A DNA stretch of 64,000 nt. Source: Lojkania enalia (Eukaryota; Ascomycota; Dothideomycetes; Pleosporales). The translations under genes were made by a program, and so were the position numbers. The notes beneath the pieces are model-generated. The model was not told where the DNA came from, made no database searches, and saw nothing but the letters and a program-made list of their open reading frames with translations. Below, piece after piece: positions 44,215-56,412 of the stretch. The stretch lies in NCBI GenBank assembly GCA_010094045.1, contig ML986587.1:1-64000 (forward strand), given 5' to 3'. Numbering within the stretch: position 1 is the stretch's first letter; every line of letters begins with the position of its first letter.

Positions 44215-45589
44215 TCAACCATGGCTCTCACGCCCGCTGATCTTTCGCCAGGGGTCCGTATCGATGACAGGTATTTCTTGCTTGCGGCCCCGAAGGAATG
44301 GTTTCTCGAACTGAGCGTTGTAGACCTTAGGCTTCTTCCACATAGTCTCCGGGTCTCTAAGGAACATGCGCATTAGATGGCGACTACTTGGTTGCTTCCT
44401 ATCTCCGCCATAAGCAGAACGGGCGTGCATGATGCTTAAATTGTTTATGAATTGGATATCACCGTTCTGGCGGTCGAGCTGGGTGCCAAAGCAGCGAGCC
44501 AAGTCCTCAACGACCTCCAGAGCGTGGTGTTGCTCAATCGACAGAGCAGGCATCTCCTTCGATCGTGGAAGCTGAGGACCGCCAATGAGTGGGGCCTTCA
44601 CCATCTGGCAAATGGGCTTGCCATCAGCAAAGAATAGTATAGGTCCCCTTTCAAGATGAGGAGGTGCATCTCTATTACATGGTCAATTAACTTATGATAT
44701 GCCTACTACTACTCTTAGACTCACTTCTGTTTTAGCTCGAATGGCCAGTTTGGTTCCGTCATTGTCTCCAGAACAGTCGGCTCGTTCTCCAAAAGATGGT
44801 TGTAGATTTTCCAGAAACTGACAACATACTGCTCTCCGCCGTCTCTAGGACCTCCGTCATCCTTGACACAAAGAGAGATAACATCACCTGAGAACCTGTC
44901 GCAATGGTAGTCCTATCTTGCTATCAGTACAGGACTGGAACTGGTGTGTTTGGTCGGAAATATACCATGCGGACTGTAAGCTTAGATCCCGCGAGCCCGA
45001 TGTCTTTCGCAAAGTCGGGAACTTTGTCGTGAGTTGCGTCCCGAATATGGCCTATTTAGATAAAACGTAAGCTGCTCTGAAATTGCCGTGTTCCGACCAT
45101 TGTATATTACTCACTTAGCGTTTGATTGGCATAATCGTCCGTAGCCCGCTGCTCAAAGATATACGCGCAAACGCCAACATCAGCAATCACCCACTCTTCA
45201 TCGTTGAAATTTGCCTTGTTCAGACCCCTTAGGACTTGAACACCCTGTCCTTGATTGATCTCTTTTTTCAATGTGGCAAGTTTGGCAGCCAGCTTCTCTG
45301 ACAGCTTAAAGGTAGTCTTGTTTATAGATTCCCTTGGCAATCCGGTCACTACGACAACGTGAGTTCTATACTTAAGTTGATAAAAAAAGAACAGTAAGGG
45401 CTGCCTACACTTGAAGGTCACGACAGCCATTCGAATGTCTTCAATCTCCGCTGCGTTTAAAGAGACGACATAATTTGCCAGCTCGGTCTTTGCCCATACC
45501 ATGGGACCCTCAACAGCCGGGACTAGCAAATCAGGTTCGGTGCGGAGGGTGTCGACAGATGACCTCTGACTAAGACTTGAAACAGACAT
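44215..45589 (-). CDS. TauD/TfdA-type Fe(II)/2-oxoglutarate-dependent dioxygenase
   Basis: Non-heme iron dioxygenase of the TauD/TfdA family, which hydroxylates substrates using O2 and 2-oxoglutarate. Exons 45409-45589, 45115-45348, 44966-45051, 44725-44912 and 44215-44671 give 381 residues. The junctions restore TFKLTGLPRES, NQTLSHIRDATHD, TVRMDYHCD and LKQKDAPPHLERG. The iron ligands are His170 and Asp172 in DYHCDRFSGD and a distal His312 in NLSIMHARSAYGG; Arg in SSRHLMRMFLRD fits the 2-oxoglutarate carboxylate. Length and layout match the fungal TauD-like proteins of unknown substrate. There is no signal peptide, so it is probably cytosolic. Intron 1 uses donor GTAGGC one codon position after a tempting GTGTAG; only the former keeps the frame. 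A TATA-like site lies about 160 bp upstream. Confidence 0.92.
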
Positions 45590-45747
45590 TCTGAATCAGA
45601 TACCGTGGTGTAGATATCCAAAGATAAAAGGTTATTGGAAGAGATTTGAATAGGTGAGGAGAATTTTGTTTTTTTTCTGGGCTACCTGAGCACCTAGGAA
45701 ATGGTTGAGTTGTTAGATGCTCAAGAAGCGATGCGAGAAGGGGGGTG

Positions 45748-45754
45748 TTATATA
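45748..45754 (-). promoter_or_regulatory. candidate TATA box of the dioxygenase gene
   Basis: The minus strand reads CTATATAACACC, with TATATAA 159 bp upstream of the ATG at 45,589. Fits a core promoter with a leader of usual fungal length; not confirmed by transcript data. Confidence 0.45.
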
Positions 45755-48700
45755 GACATTAGTGGAGGTATTCACGTGTCCTACACATTGAAGCTGACAG
45801 TGCCCCACAACAGCGGACCGTACATATTGAAACCCGCATTCAATTCTTCATCAACTAAATCCTTCACATTTGGCGCTGCGACAGCGAATTGGATTCTCTC
45901 CTTCTGGATCTTTAACATCTGTCACTCTACTTCAGCTCTCATCAATGCGCCGGTCAGCACGGCCTGCGGCTTCGAAAACTTCCATGCCATTCGCTTCCCC
46001 AGGTTCGGTACACCACACAGACCAGGGGAGTCCTCTCAATTGTGACTTTGCCTTGCAATCCGACAATGCTTCCTGTTCATTCGGCTCCTATACTTCGTTC
46101 ACTATTCCATAGTCACCAATCAATCGAGTAATTCGCCTCCTTTCAATGTCATGTTGTTGCGCCTGTCATTGAAGGTAAATAATGAATCACTGAAGTAAAT
46201 TCCTAACTTGAGGACCAAGGCCACTCGTTTCCACTAACTAGTTTGATAGTGACGACCAGACCCCAATCCTAGCTTCACCCAACCCCAGTGCCAAGAAGGC
46301 CAACCCCAAAGGATGATAATCGCTGCCTCGCCTTCAGCCCTACGAAACAAATTATCCGTGCGGACCAGAGCTAGTCAATCTACATGCTGCACGTATTCCG
46401 TGCATGCAGGAAAGATGCCCGTGCTATCGTAAGCAGAGCTAGTGTATGCCGGTACCCCGAGATGTGGTCAGCTCTGCTTGGAGGGGAAGTGCCGGGGGCA
46501 AGTTTCATATTCAACATGAATGACCAATATAAACGTCCGGACTATAACCGCGCGGTTGCGGCGTTTGCGGCGTAGTCTGGTCTCATGAGCACTTTTTCCA
46601 TTTTTTCTTTTCTTTGTTTCTTTTTTTTTTTTTTTTGGGCCTTCCCTTACTGATTTCTAGAATAACCGAAAACCCAGTGGTTCGGCCAGCAAACGTTCTA
46701 CCGTGAGCGGATGCCGTGACAGGGGCATCGAGCGTGGTGGCATGCTGCATACTCATGTGTGGTAAATCCTGGCGTCCGCAGTAGCCTTTGATCGCGCATA
46801 TGTTAGGATGAGAAGCGGCATGACGCGTATACGGACACGGGCTTCAACGGCAAGCTGTTAACCATTTTAGCATCTCGAACCTCGCCTCTGAGAGGCAATT
46901 GTTGCCGCTCACCGGACCAGCTCCCAGGGCATGCAGAGGAACAAACAACTGCTCATGCAAATGCATGCTTGACATACACAATCACGCGCGGATTGAGGAG
47001 CTGTCGCCAGATCGCAAGTGTCTCTTGGCTAGTGCCAACAATGCACACTAGGATTCACTTATTTTTGGCGCCGTCGCTGACGGTTGGAAGTGGTCACAAA
47101 CGTCTTGAGTTTTTTAAAGCCCTACGAAGCATTCCTTCGGTGCATAATTGCGCGCTTCACGCGTTGAAAGACAAGGGAGTGCTGACAAGGCTTAGATGAG
47201 CCCGGTCCTCTTTTGGTCTAGACAAGGTGTTATGGCCCGGCTCGACGCGCTTGCCGAGGGGTTACCAACCCCCAGCGAAGCGGCCTTTGCTGCATGCTCC
47301 TCTACATTTGGTAAAGGCTATCAAGACACTTCGTCGATCTAGCATTTTCCGCTCATGCCGCAATTATGGCTTGCCCTGCACGCATGCTGGTTTAATCACA
47401 TGGCCGACCGCCTGTCCAAAACGATACGCCGTCTGATATTGCATGAAACGGGGTGGCAGTTGCAGGGGCACGTTCGAACTGAATCGATTTCAAAGAGGCT
47501 AAGTCTACTTCTAGGCACTCTACATCAACCTCGTACTCGGTTGAATTTGCTGTTTCTCACATTGCATGGCGAGGTGCCCCCCTTTGAGCGGCTGAATTGG
47601 GGCATATCGGCGACTGGCGCAATCAGGCTCCCACCGATGAGGTCCGGCACTCTATTCGATAGCTTACATCTCCAGTATCGAAGAACGTGATGGGCTCGCA
47701 GAGACAAGTCGAACCACCATGGGCAAGCCTTGTTCGCGAGCAACCCAGTGGGTGATTAGAGGGAGCCGAGTGTGGTCGTGCAGATACATACCCCACGTCT
47801 GTGCTTACCCAAATCGCGGAGCGCTTCAGCAAAAAGTGACTGCTCACTTTTGGAGCTCCCCGACTTCTGACTTGCGTCTTTGACATCTGATCTGCAATTG
47901 CCTCCTGCTTGGATCACACGGGCAATTCCTACGGCGAATTGGACACATGTTACGATAGGGGCGCCCCACTGGTGAGCGTCTAATACTCTGCTCCCTCAGC
48001 TTGACGTCTTCCTGGCTTGCTAGTTTCAACTCGGCGCATAGCCCTTCTTGTCCGAATCGGATGCGGAATATCCGATATCACTGCGAAGCGTCATCAGCGC
48101 CTCTAGATGAGTCGCCTACCCTACAATATCGCGATAGGCTAATTTTTCCTTCAAGGTGCATAGCAAATCCGAAGGGATTCTCACGCGCAATCCCTCCCGT
48201 CTAGCAGGCTGTTGTGGTGAGACAAAGCACCGTCGGCTCCATCGATCACTACTCACGGCAAAAGTCGACTGACACAAGACTCAGGACATCAAAGTAAAGG
48301 CCGTCCCGCATCTGGAGGTTGCGTGCGCCTATGGACGAACAGCCAGATGATGACGAGGCAACCCTAAGATCGAGGACTGAGTTTCGTGCCCACATCATAC
48401 CTAGTGCTCGGCCAGCAGGAGGCCTGTTCTCTGTTGGTACAGGGATTCCAGTTGGCTGGGCAAGTACATTGACCACCACTTGTTTCAACGTTCGCCTTGC
48501 ATATTCTTTCCGTTTGCCGCATTCCAAACGAGTTCTGGCCCCTGTCAGCTAGTTTTGCGTCTAAACAATTCCCAGCGCATCCACAAGGATTAGAGAACCT
48601 ACGCGTTTAGGAATAGCATCATGTGCATTGGAGCCGCTAGAACAATCGTCAAACACCAAGCGACTATGCATTGGCGATCACATCAGGAAATGATAGAATA

Positions 48701-50063
48701 GTAAAGCCATCCTTCGATTATCACGAGGCTCGTTAAGGTGCTGAGGGGTCTATCAGCAACAAGGGAGTCTTACGTACGCTACTGGACTTGTCCTCACCGC
48801 CCCCAAGGCATAGAATCTCATCGGAGAGATACCAATCACAACCTTCAAAAGCGGTGAGATCGAGGATCGAGGAATATAGGATTCAAACTCACCGGTCTCG
48901 CACGATTTGCGCCATGCACTGTACCCATCGGCGAGGATATAGCGCCAAACGATAGGGCGATAGTTGCACAACACAGCAGTGACCTGCAAGACGGCATTGT
49001 GGAGAGGCTAGTCTGTGACGGATATACCGCCCCTCGTGCGCGGTGCCGCATATGCCATTATCCTAATCGCTCAGTCGCTTAGCAGGCATTTCAAGCTTTC
49101 GTGCGGGTTGAAAAACAGTACATTATCAGAGAATCAGGGCGATCCACCATAATGGTAGCGAAGGCTATTTCCGATCCTGGCTGGCCAATTAGGAAGGTAA
49201 AAGCTAGGCTGTATTATCAGTTCAAAGCTCAACAACGCCGTCTCATCATTCACTACGCCGCAGCCTGTATACCAAACAAAGAGAGTCTTTATGTATGATC
49301 TCGGTGTACGACAGAAGAGAAACAGTAGTTCAAAACGCGGTTTAATCCTATGCGCCAGGAAAACCCGCTGCCAACAGATGAGGCATTCCCGTACATAAGG
49401 ATCCCATATAGAACACGCAGGTGGTGTTGCCATCGACGCAGCGGGTCGTACAAACGTGGCGGATATGCATACGCCCCGCGGCCGCGCATGAAGTGTCTTC
49501 ATTTTACCCGTAGATGAGAAGACGCGCAAAGCCTGCTTGGAAATATAGGGTAGCCAGTAGAACCAACATGCGGCTAGCCAACACGCGACTTACCTTTTTG
49601 GACCATGTTTGCACTTGTTCGGGTTATTTTGAACTTCTAAGATCGCCTATGGAGATATGGTTACTATTTCTTGTCCCTCTCCGAGCTCTTCTACCGTGCC
49701 TCTTGTATGGCATGATGCTAGCCTTAGAGATGGGTTGATCCTACCTATGCCGGACAATAATGGGACGAAAATGGCAAAAAAGTGGGAATCCACAAATGGA
49801 AAGTGGGTGAGATTTCTTTTTTCCGCTTTTATTTTGCATGGGATTTTTCTTCGCTATCTATACTGTGCCTCCTTGGACATGGATATGGAACGTCTAGATC
49901 ACAGAGCGTGACAAACGCTGTGAACTGCTTCGTAAAGTAGCGACTAAGAGCAGGAACTCAGATTCAAAATTCCTCGAATTTTGCTATCTAGCAAGCAGTC
50001 GCTCAGCGTAGATGCCGTATCGCCATTTCAGGCTTGGATACCGCTGCCATGTTAAGCCTTGAT
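45755..50063. other. 4.3-kb stretch without recognisable genes
   Basis: After the dioxygenase promoter the sequence has moderate GC and many open frames of 60-110 codons on both strands, none with a family signature or joinable exons. A 16-T run lies at 46,621-46,636. The texture suggests decayed coding DNA or chance frames; I cannot assign either. The right end is downstream of the amine oxidase stop codon. Confidence 0.4.
46621..46636. repeat. poly(T) run, 16 nt
   Basis: Sixteen consecutive T within a longer T-rich patch that starts near 46,593. Confidence 0.9.
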
Positions 50064-52536
50064 CTAGAACTCAACACGACCACCAATATCCTCGACAGGC
50101 TCCGTAAACTCAACTGCACAAGTAGGAAATTGCACACCATATGTCTCATATGTCAATTCACTGGTCTCCGAATCTACCTCTATCCACCTCCGGTTCAACA
50201 AATCGCCATCTTGTGCTCGATCGAAGAAGTTCTGCGGTGCAAAGACGATACCTATGAACCGTGTGTTAGCCTTGTCCATGCCTCCATGCTCTCTGAATCC
50301 ACTTTCCTCCCATTACTCTAACCTCGTACCTCAGACTGAGGCTTCCCTAAGGAAAAGAAGAGAAGCTGAACTCACTACTATACGCCTCAGTGTAAAGCGT
50401 AACCGGTATATCCTCACTACGTGTGAAATGATGCATCCCCAAGTTAAACCAGACTACAATATCCTCGCCATCCACACTCTCTCCATCGAAGAACTTGGAG
50501 AAGTCCTGCTGCGGCTTCAACGGCAGGTTGATGTTCTGCACACTGTTTGCCAGCGGCTCGGTGTCGTGCTGGACGCTGACCGCCAGATGCGACTTTGAGA
50601 ACTCGCTGTTCTTCGCGGACCACGGCGAGTTGAGCGTGGAGAGGTGGATGTCGGAGCGGCCTGGAACGATGCGGTAGCCGCGCGGTGAGCCCCAGGCATT
50701 TGTAGCATTTGGGTTGATGACGGTGTACATGGCCTGGTTGTTTGGTGCGTAATTTAGCTGCGCTTCCTGCTCCATGTTATAAATTTCCATCTCCATCTGC
50801 TCGAAGCTGCCCAGTTCAGGGAACCAGGGCTGCGTCACGTTGACGGCCTTGAGCTCTGATATCTGGAGGCTATTCGAGGACCCGACAATGTCGAAGTCGC
50901 CCTTGAAGGTAACGACGTGGTCGTGCAGCGAGCCCTGGGTTGCTTGGTAGATTCGTGGGCCCCATTTCCCCTGATCAGGGTAGTAGAATGAAGACTGTAA
51001 GTAGCCGGACGCGCGGACAATGACTTCGAGAGACCCATCGATATGGAACGAGTAGTCGAACATATAATCGTAGTTCCCGACCGTGGCGATAGACCGAACA
51101 GTGAGCTGCGCGCCCTTAACAGTGCCAAGGTTGGAGAAACCGTACGGCATCGAGCCGCCCGCGCGGTGGCGAGAAAGCGGGAAGTTCATATCCGCCTCGA
51201 AAATACAAATCGCATCTTCGTTGACCGTCGTCTTGTTATAACTGCCGTAGCTGACATTCCAGAAGGTAGAGCCCCAGGGGCAATCGAAGCCCTCGACGAG
51301 CGTGCCCAACGTCGTGCCAAGCTGATAATACGTATCATGGTATACGGTGTTGGCAGCCTTAGGCTGATTACCTCCATACTGGGCCGCTGCTTCTTGCATC
51401 GACAGCTCGTACAGTATCCTCTCGCCCTTGAATTTGATGTCGTAGAACATGAGGCCCAGTGTCCGCGAGTACGACATGTAGAATGACCACCCCATGTACT
51501 CGACGTACTGCTGCTCCTTGTCCAGCCTGTACCGCTTCCCCCCGACCTCCAGCGTGCTCGGCGCAAACCGCTCCTCCAGATCGCGAAAACCTAGCTCCGG
51601 CTTGTAATTCACCATCGCCCACTCCTGGTCACGCGTCTGCGGGAACTCAACCTCCAGCTCCCCGGCCTCGAACGCGGCGCGGAGATCCCCCTCCGTCGGA
51701 AAGAACCGCTCCTTCGTCACGAATCCTTTGACATAGTAGTGCGAAGCATCCGTCCCAGTGCAATCGATCAAGAGGAAGAAGTCCAGTGGCGTGAGATAGC
51801 TCGCCGTGCCCGGGAACCGGAACATGATGCTGCGGAAGCACTGGCTGCCATCAAAGGACTGCGGGTCCCCAGACGTGTATGTCAGCGTCGAGCGCTCATC
51901 ACTGCGCCCGTAGAACACGCCGCCGAACAGCGCCGTCGTGATGTCGCTGATGTTCTGCATCGTCTGCGAGATCAGCGGCTCCGTGGCTGCGGACCGCTTG
52001 CTGTCGAAGTAGCGCGCATTGTACGGGACAGATCCCCCGCTCCCGCCGTTGTATATGTAGTCGAGTCTTGAGATGGAGGTCTGTGTGGAGACGGGCAGAG
52101 GGCCGATCATGTATTCTTGGGAGTCTGGGGAGGATTTGCCGCCTTGGAAGATGATGGCTCGGGCATACTTGGATGGCGGGGCGGCATCTCCGTCGATATA
52201 AGGCAGCACAGATGATTTGTTGGTGTGGAGAGTGTCAATCCAGAATACATAGTTATCTGTCAGAGTTGCGTTGTCCGGATGCGTCAAGTTGAGGCCGGAT
52301 GCTGGGTCATGGAGGAGGTTCCAGACAGCGAGATTGTCTTCAGGATTTATTTGAGCCCAGACATTGGCCTTAGGGGCTGAGGTGGTAGGGGCCGCTTCAG
52401 AGAGACATGAGGACGTGTTGAAGTCACGTTTGCCTAAGAGATTGCGTAGAGCTCTTCGTCCATAGTTGAGAGGTGGTACTGCTGAAGACTGGACGATGCT
52501 GGACAATGCTAGACAGAAGACTATAGACGAAAGCAT
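50064..52536 (-). CDS. secreted copper amine oxidase
   Basis: Copper/topaquinone amine oxidase: oxidatively deaminates primary amines to aldehyde, ammonia and H2O2. Exons 50376-52536 and 50064-50251 give 782 residues. The single 124-nt intron (GTGAGT to GTTCATAG) restores EAYSSIVFAPQNFFDRAQDG, and the conserved DLLNRRW follows. The first ATG is at 52,536 (the frame opens two codons earlier with GTG); MLSSIVFCLALSSIVQSS is a signal peptide, so the enzyme is extracellular. The topaquinone precursor is Tyr489 in TVGNYDYMF. The catalytic base is Asp401 in VYHDTYYQLG. Copper ligands are His538 and His540 in SLHDHVV and a His in GMHHFTRSEDIPV (702/703). Many N-x-S/T sites fit secretion. All catalytic residues are present, so the enzyme should be active. 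A TATAAA lies 55 bp upstream. The gene stands alone, flanked by gene-poor DNA. Confidence 0.95.
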
Positions 52537-52590
52537 CTTCACGGATTTGCAAGATGAGACTGTTATTCACTTTCAGTGTGGATTCTACAA

Positions 52591-52596
52591 TTTATA
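52591..52596 (-). promoter_or_regulatory. candidate TATA box of the copper amine oxidase gene
   Basis: The minus strand reads GTCTTATAAATTG, with TATAAA 55 bp upstream of the ATG at 52,536. This implies a short leader; not confirmed. Confidence 0.45.
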
Positions 52597-55349
52597 AGAC
52601 AGCAAACACAGCACAGCCCGAGAGCACCGCTAGGCAATCGCTGAGTGAATAAGGTCCAATTGACTACGAGTGATGACTACAGAACAGTGTCCTCGGCGGA
52701 ATAGGTGATAAGACTGAAGGATTATGCGTGCGCGACACTGCAGGAACGAAAAGACTAGAGCAGATCCGACCTCCGATCAAACCGAGGTTGATTTTCAGGT
52801 GGTGCTTGAGAAAATTGGTACCAAAATCTAGCACTATATCAAAGCAAGATGCTTCTTAAACAAAGCCTCGCCAATAATCAACGATAATCGATCAAATTGC
52901 GAGAAATAGTCCTAGTGTCGCATATATTTGGGTTTCACACAATTCCCTCACCCCGAATACATGGTAATCACCCAGTAACTATAGCTTTCTGGGAGTCTTG
53001 GCGCTCTTGGATTGCGAATCGATACTGATTCTAGTTGAGGCTCGTGTTTGTTTATCGCATAGGTGGGGTAGCTGGCGGGGTACTCTTATCATTTGCCTAT
53101 CTCCCCTTCCTTGGCCTTGGGTGCCAAGTCATTCCGCTCTCTTCATTACAGTTAGCCTTCATGCCGAGACGTAGTATACCTTCAAAAAAAACTCGGTCTT
53201 CCGACGACAAGCCGTTGATATTGGGTGTGCGGAGTCGTCGGCAGTATTGTTGTGTGGTAAGAGCGTGGGGAGCTGTAGGGGAGCAGCATCTTACCCTTGC
53301 TGAGATTGTGACCGAAAGTATTCCACGAACTGAAAGTGTAAGACGCGGGAAGCGCTCACGACTTACTCTGTATTGACCTCGGGCACTCGCAAATTGTAGT
53401 TTCGGTCAGTAACTGGGAGTATAGCGGACGCCACTAAGCGAGCGAGAGCCTGGTCGAGGGCTTATCCCGAAAGCGAGCGACCGACAATGCGATATGATAC
53501 ATTAGAGAGGGAGAGGGAATGGTGGGACGCCATGGCGAATATCGAGGTGGGTTGAAAGGTTTGAGATGACGCTCTACCTGAAGCTGTGTCAGCCCCGGAT
53601 CGCTCTAGCGATAATGTTCGGCCTGTTTACCTCGCTCGGGATATTCTATTGATGTTAAGTTTCGGGCCAATCTACCAATCCCCAAGGCCCACATCCCGAC
53701 AACGACTGTCCGATAGTAAGAGGTGCGGCGCGATGCACCTTTGTCCGATTCTTTATTGCACTTGCCTCGCATATATGAATAGCCTATTATAGTCCGCTGT
53801 AAGCTTAGGGAGTATGTTACGTTGAAGGAACGCATGGGTGTTTCCCTGGGCACGGATGACCAGCGCCAAGCGAATCGGCTTCGTTCGGTTTGCTAGGTTT
53901 TTCATAAGGATGCGGAACCGATTCCTAAACGCCTTCCGATCCCAGCATTGCCGGCATCAAGATATATGCGCAGGTACCCGTCTGCCGGCTCTCAGGCGCA
54001 TTGCCGTGGGATTCAGCCATTCATTCGTGTATGCCGTCAGCGGTGGGGGAGGTTCCGAAGTCGAGATATCCTATTGTAATAGGAGCTACAAGCTCAAATC
54101 ATTCGATTCCGATGTGGGGATGAACAGGGACCGAGTTTGATAGATTTGCGGCTGCAGATGAATCTAGTTTGGAAGATATTCTAGCGAGGAGATTCTAGGT
54201 TCTGAAAACCTAGGTGCTTATTAGCTGTGTTTTACTAATCCACAGAGTGTTTGAAGGAGATAATAATAATAGAAATGTAAGAAGCTACAATTGAGATGTC
54301 TTAAACCAACCAGTTCGAAGGAAGCCTTCGATTTCCAATGCGCAGCGCGAAGAGGGTAGAAGGAGCTCCTTGTGACGAGCAAGATCAGTAAGTCAGAGCA
54401 AATCGAGAGAGAACGCGTGGCCTTCTTATGGCATTTAGTGGGCTTCTCTGTTTGCCTGTTCCCTCATCAATTCCACCCTTAGAATATATGAAGACATGTA
54501 CCGATAAGGTTGGTGTGAAGCCGGCTACGGATGACTACGTTGGTTATTATTTTACTCAAACTGGTAGTAAGAAGGTTTTATTTCTCTGAAATAAATAGGT
54601 CACCTGGAGTCGAGATCAAGTAGGAAAGGAGGTGTCAAACAGGAGGATAGGGAGTGATCGTCGGCTCAGCTACAGAAGCACAGGGTAGTAGCGAATCGGC
54701 CCGATTATGAAGATGGTGATAAACAGGTACGATAGTCGACGAAACCTTTGGTCAAAAAGATGCAGGTCTTCACCTCAAATACCGGGCGGGATTGCCAGGC
54801 ATTTTTGAAAGAAGAAGGCGATGAAATGTTGAGTCGCGGCAAGGACGGAGTTGAATCCTTGGCGTCGGTCTGACCGTCGAACTCATCCACCAAAGATGCC
54901 AGCATAAGTCTTCGTTTCCATTCAACAAGTTATTCTTGCTTTCATTTTCGATTTGCTTGCTTCTTAAAATGAGTGCTACCCGAACACACTACGAGAGGCC
55001 CGGATAGTACCTCATCAGTATGTTAGCTTGAGCCCACCTCCTTGGATCAAGCACAATGATACAATGGACTGAATCAACAGTACGGTCTAGCACAAATAAA
55101 TGTCCGCTCCCATTTCACCGCTCCAAGGATATACGTATATTTTGAGAGAATAAGAATTAATATAGCAAGTTAAAGCGGCACAAGAACCACGATGCCACCG
55201 TCTAGACTTGCTATCCTCATTTGGGCCGGTCCTAGCATAGTATGGCTCCCAGCGGTTCTGCTAACTATTTAATTACTTCATCTAATATGTTTAGGATACC
55301 TGATTAGCCCGAATCCTCTCTGATCCTTCTTACGGCAATCTAGCGGCCG
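52597..55349. other. 2.75-kb gene-poor tract
   Basis: No gene supported. Frames at 53,035-53,376 and 53,838-54,140 lack family resemblance. The sequence becomes AT-rich toward the right and borders a decayed dehydrogenase. Confidence 0.5.
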
Positions 55350-56070
55350 CCTTACTCGCTCGACGACCGGAAAACGTCCGTGCCGTAGTGTCTGCAATCC
55401 GAAAGTCAAGCCCAGATGCGGTTTTGGAAACATTCCAGACGGATACGTCGCCCGAATCGCCGAAGAAAGCCTTCCAGGATATCCGCGGTCATAAAAGCTT
55501 CCAGAATTAGAAGCTTGAGATGGCGGTTTATAGTGTCAAACCCAGCCCTAAGAAGCCCTTCACAGGGGAGACATATGACGAATCTACTAAATTTCTGGAA
55601 ACAAACGTTGGCAGAGCCTTTATTTTCGCTCAGGACTCGCTCCGGCGATTCTTCGATAGTGATACGCCTTTCTCGGAAGGTGCACCGAAGAAGGGCGCAA
55701 GGGAGTACTGTTTAGCAAGGAAAGAGTGAACGGCTAACATTTAACACTGAATCTGATTTTCACCGATACTTTGGGCTCCCTTCGGTGCAATGCACAATTC
55801 GCGGCGTATATTGCGGGCCGAGTGAGTGCTCGTTAGCACGGACACTCTCGCGCGAGATGAGCGAAGAGGGTATGTACATTGCACGCAATTGCAAATGGGG
55901 TTATTGCTGATGATAACGGACAGGATCAAGCCAAAGGGAAGAAGATGAGTGCAGATGCCGTTGGCGAAACATTTGCGGTTCCACCAGCAGAAACTGTGAC
56001 TATAGACCCATAGACTGGATGAGACTCGCATACGAGAAGTTTTGAATATGGATTATCTTGAGCGATACGT
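55350..56070 (+). pseudogene. decayed short-chain dehydrogenase/reductase
   Basis: Plus-strand remnant of a fungal SDR. The first block (about 55,355-55,730) reads AALLARRPENVRAVVSAIRK, SSPDAVLETFQTDTSPESPK and KAFQDIRGHKSFQN, then a stop, then PFTGETYDESTKFLETNVGR and AFIFAQDSLRRFF. This corresponds to the helix after the first beta-alpha unit, the acidic DTS segment and the later alpha-E region. A second block (about 55,920-56,040) contains GKKMSADAVGET and, in another frame, FHQQK...THRLD, matching the C-terminal end of the same SDR group. The middle of the enzyme, including the catalytic Tyr-x-x-x-Lys, is missing, and the N-terminal TGxxxGIG motif is not recognisable. Stops and frameshifts show it is non-functional. 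Confidence 0.7.
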
Positions 56071-56412
56071 AGGTAAGCACGTTCCAAGCCGAGAGAACCT
56101 TAATTCCAAGTTTGACGGCTACCCCATACAATGTTTTCCAGACCCCAGCGTTCGGACCCGCTCTGCAGGTGTTTATACACGTGAGAGCCAGGCAAACCGT
56201 TTGGATGCTTCGAGGATTGAGTAAGAATGATCCGTACTTGGTCAATTGTCCGTGCAGGGGCTTCTCGATGGCACTTGCCATCTGCTGTCCCTAGCAATAT
56301 TTTTACAGGATCATTTGCGAATCGTTTGACTGATATTGGGTGAGCTTGACCCCTGAGATTTATCCTATTTACACAGTTCAGAATTCAAAGCGATTCGACG
56401 CATCTAAGTAAC
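56071..56412. other. intergenic
   Basis: Between the decayed dehydrogenase and the 3' end of the F-box-like gene. No coding region is recognised. Confidence 0.5.

Noticed and set aside
33450..45589. Secondary-metabolite gene cluster spanning P450, regulator and dioxygenase
   Set aside because: No backbone synthase (polyketide, nonribosomal peptide, terpene, dimethylallyl) is present in the window, and the three genes are separated by unrelated genes.
47355..47690. 111-codon frame considered as part of a retroelement or regulator
   Set aside because: No reverse transcriptase, RNase H, integrase or zinc-cluster motif could be found on either strand of 46-50 kb.
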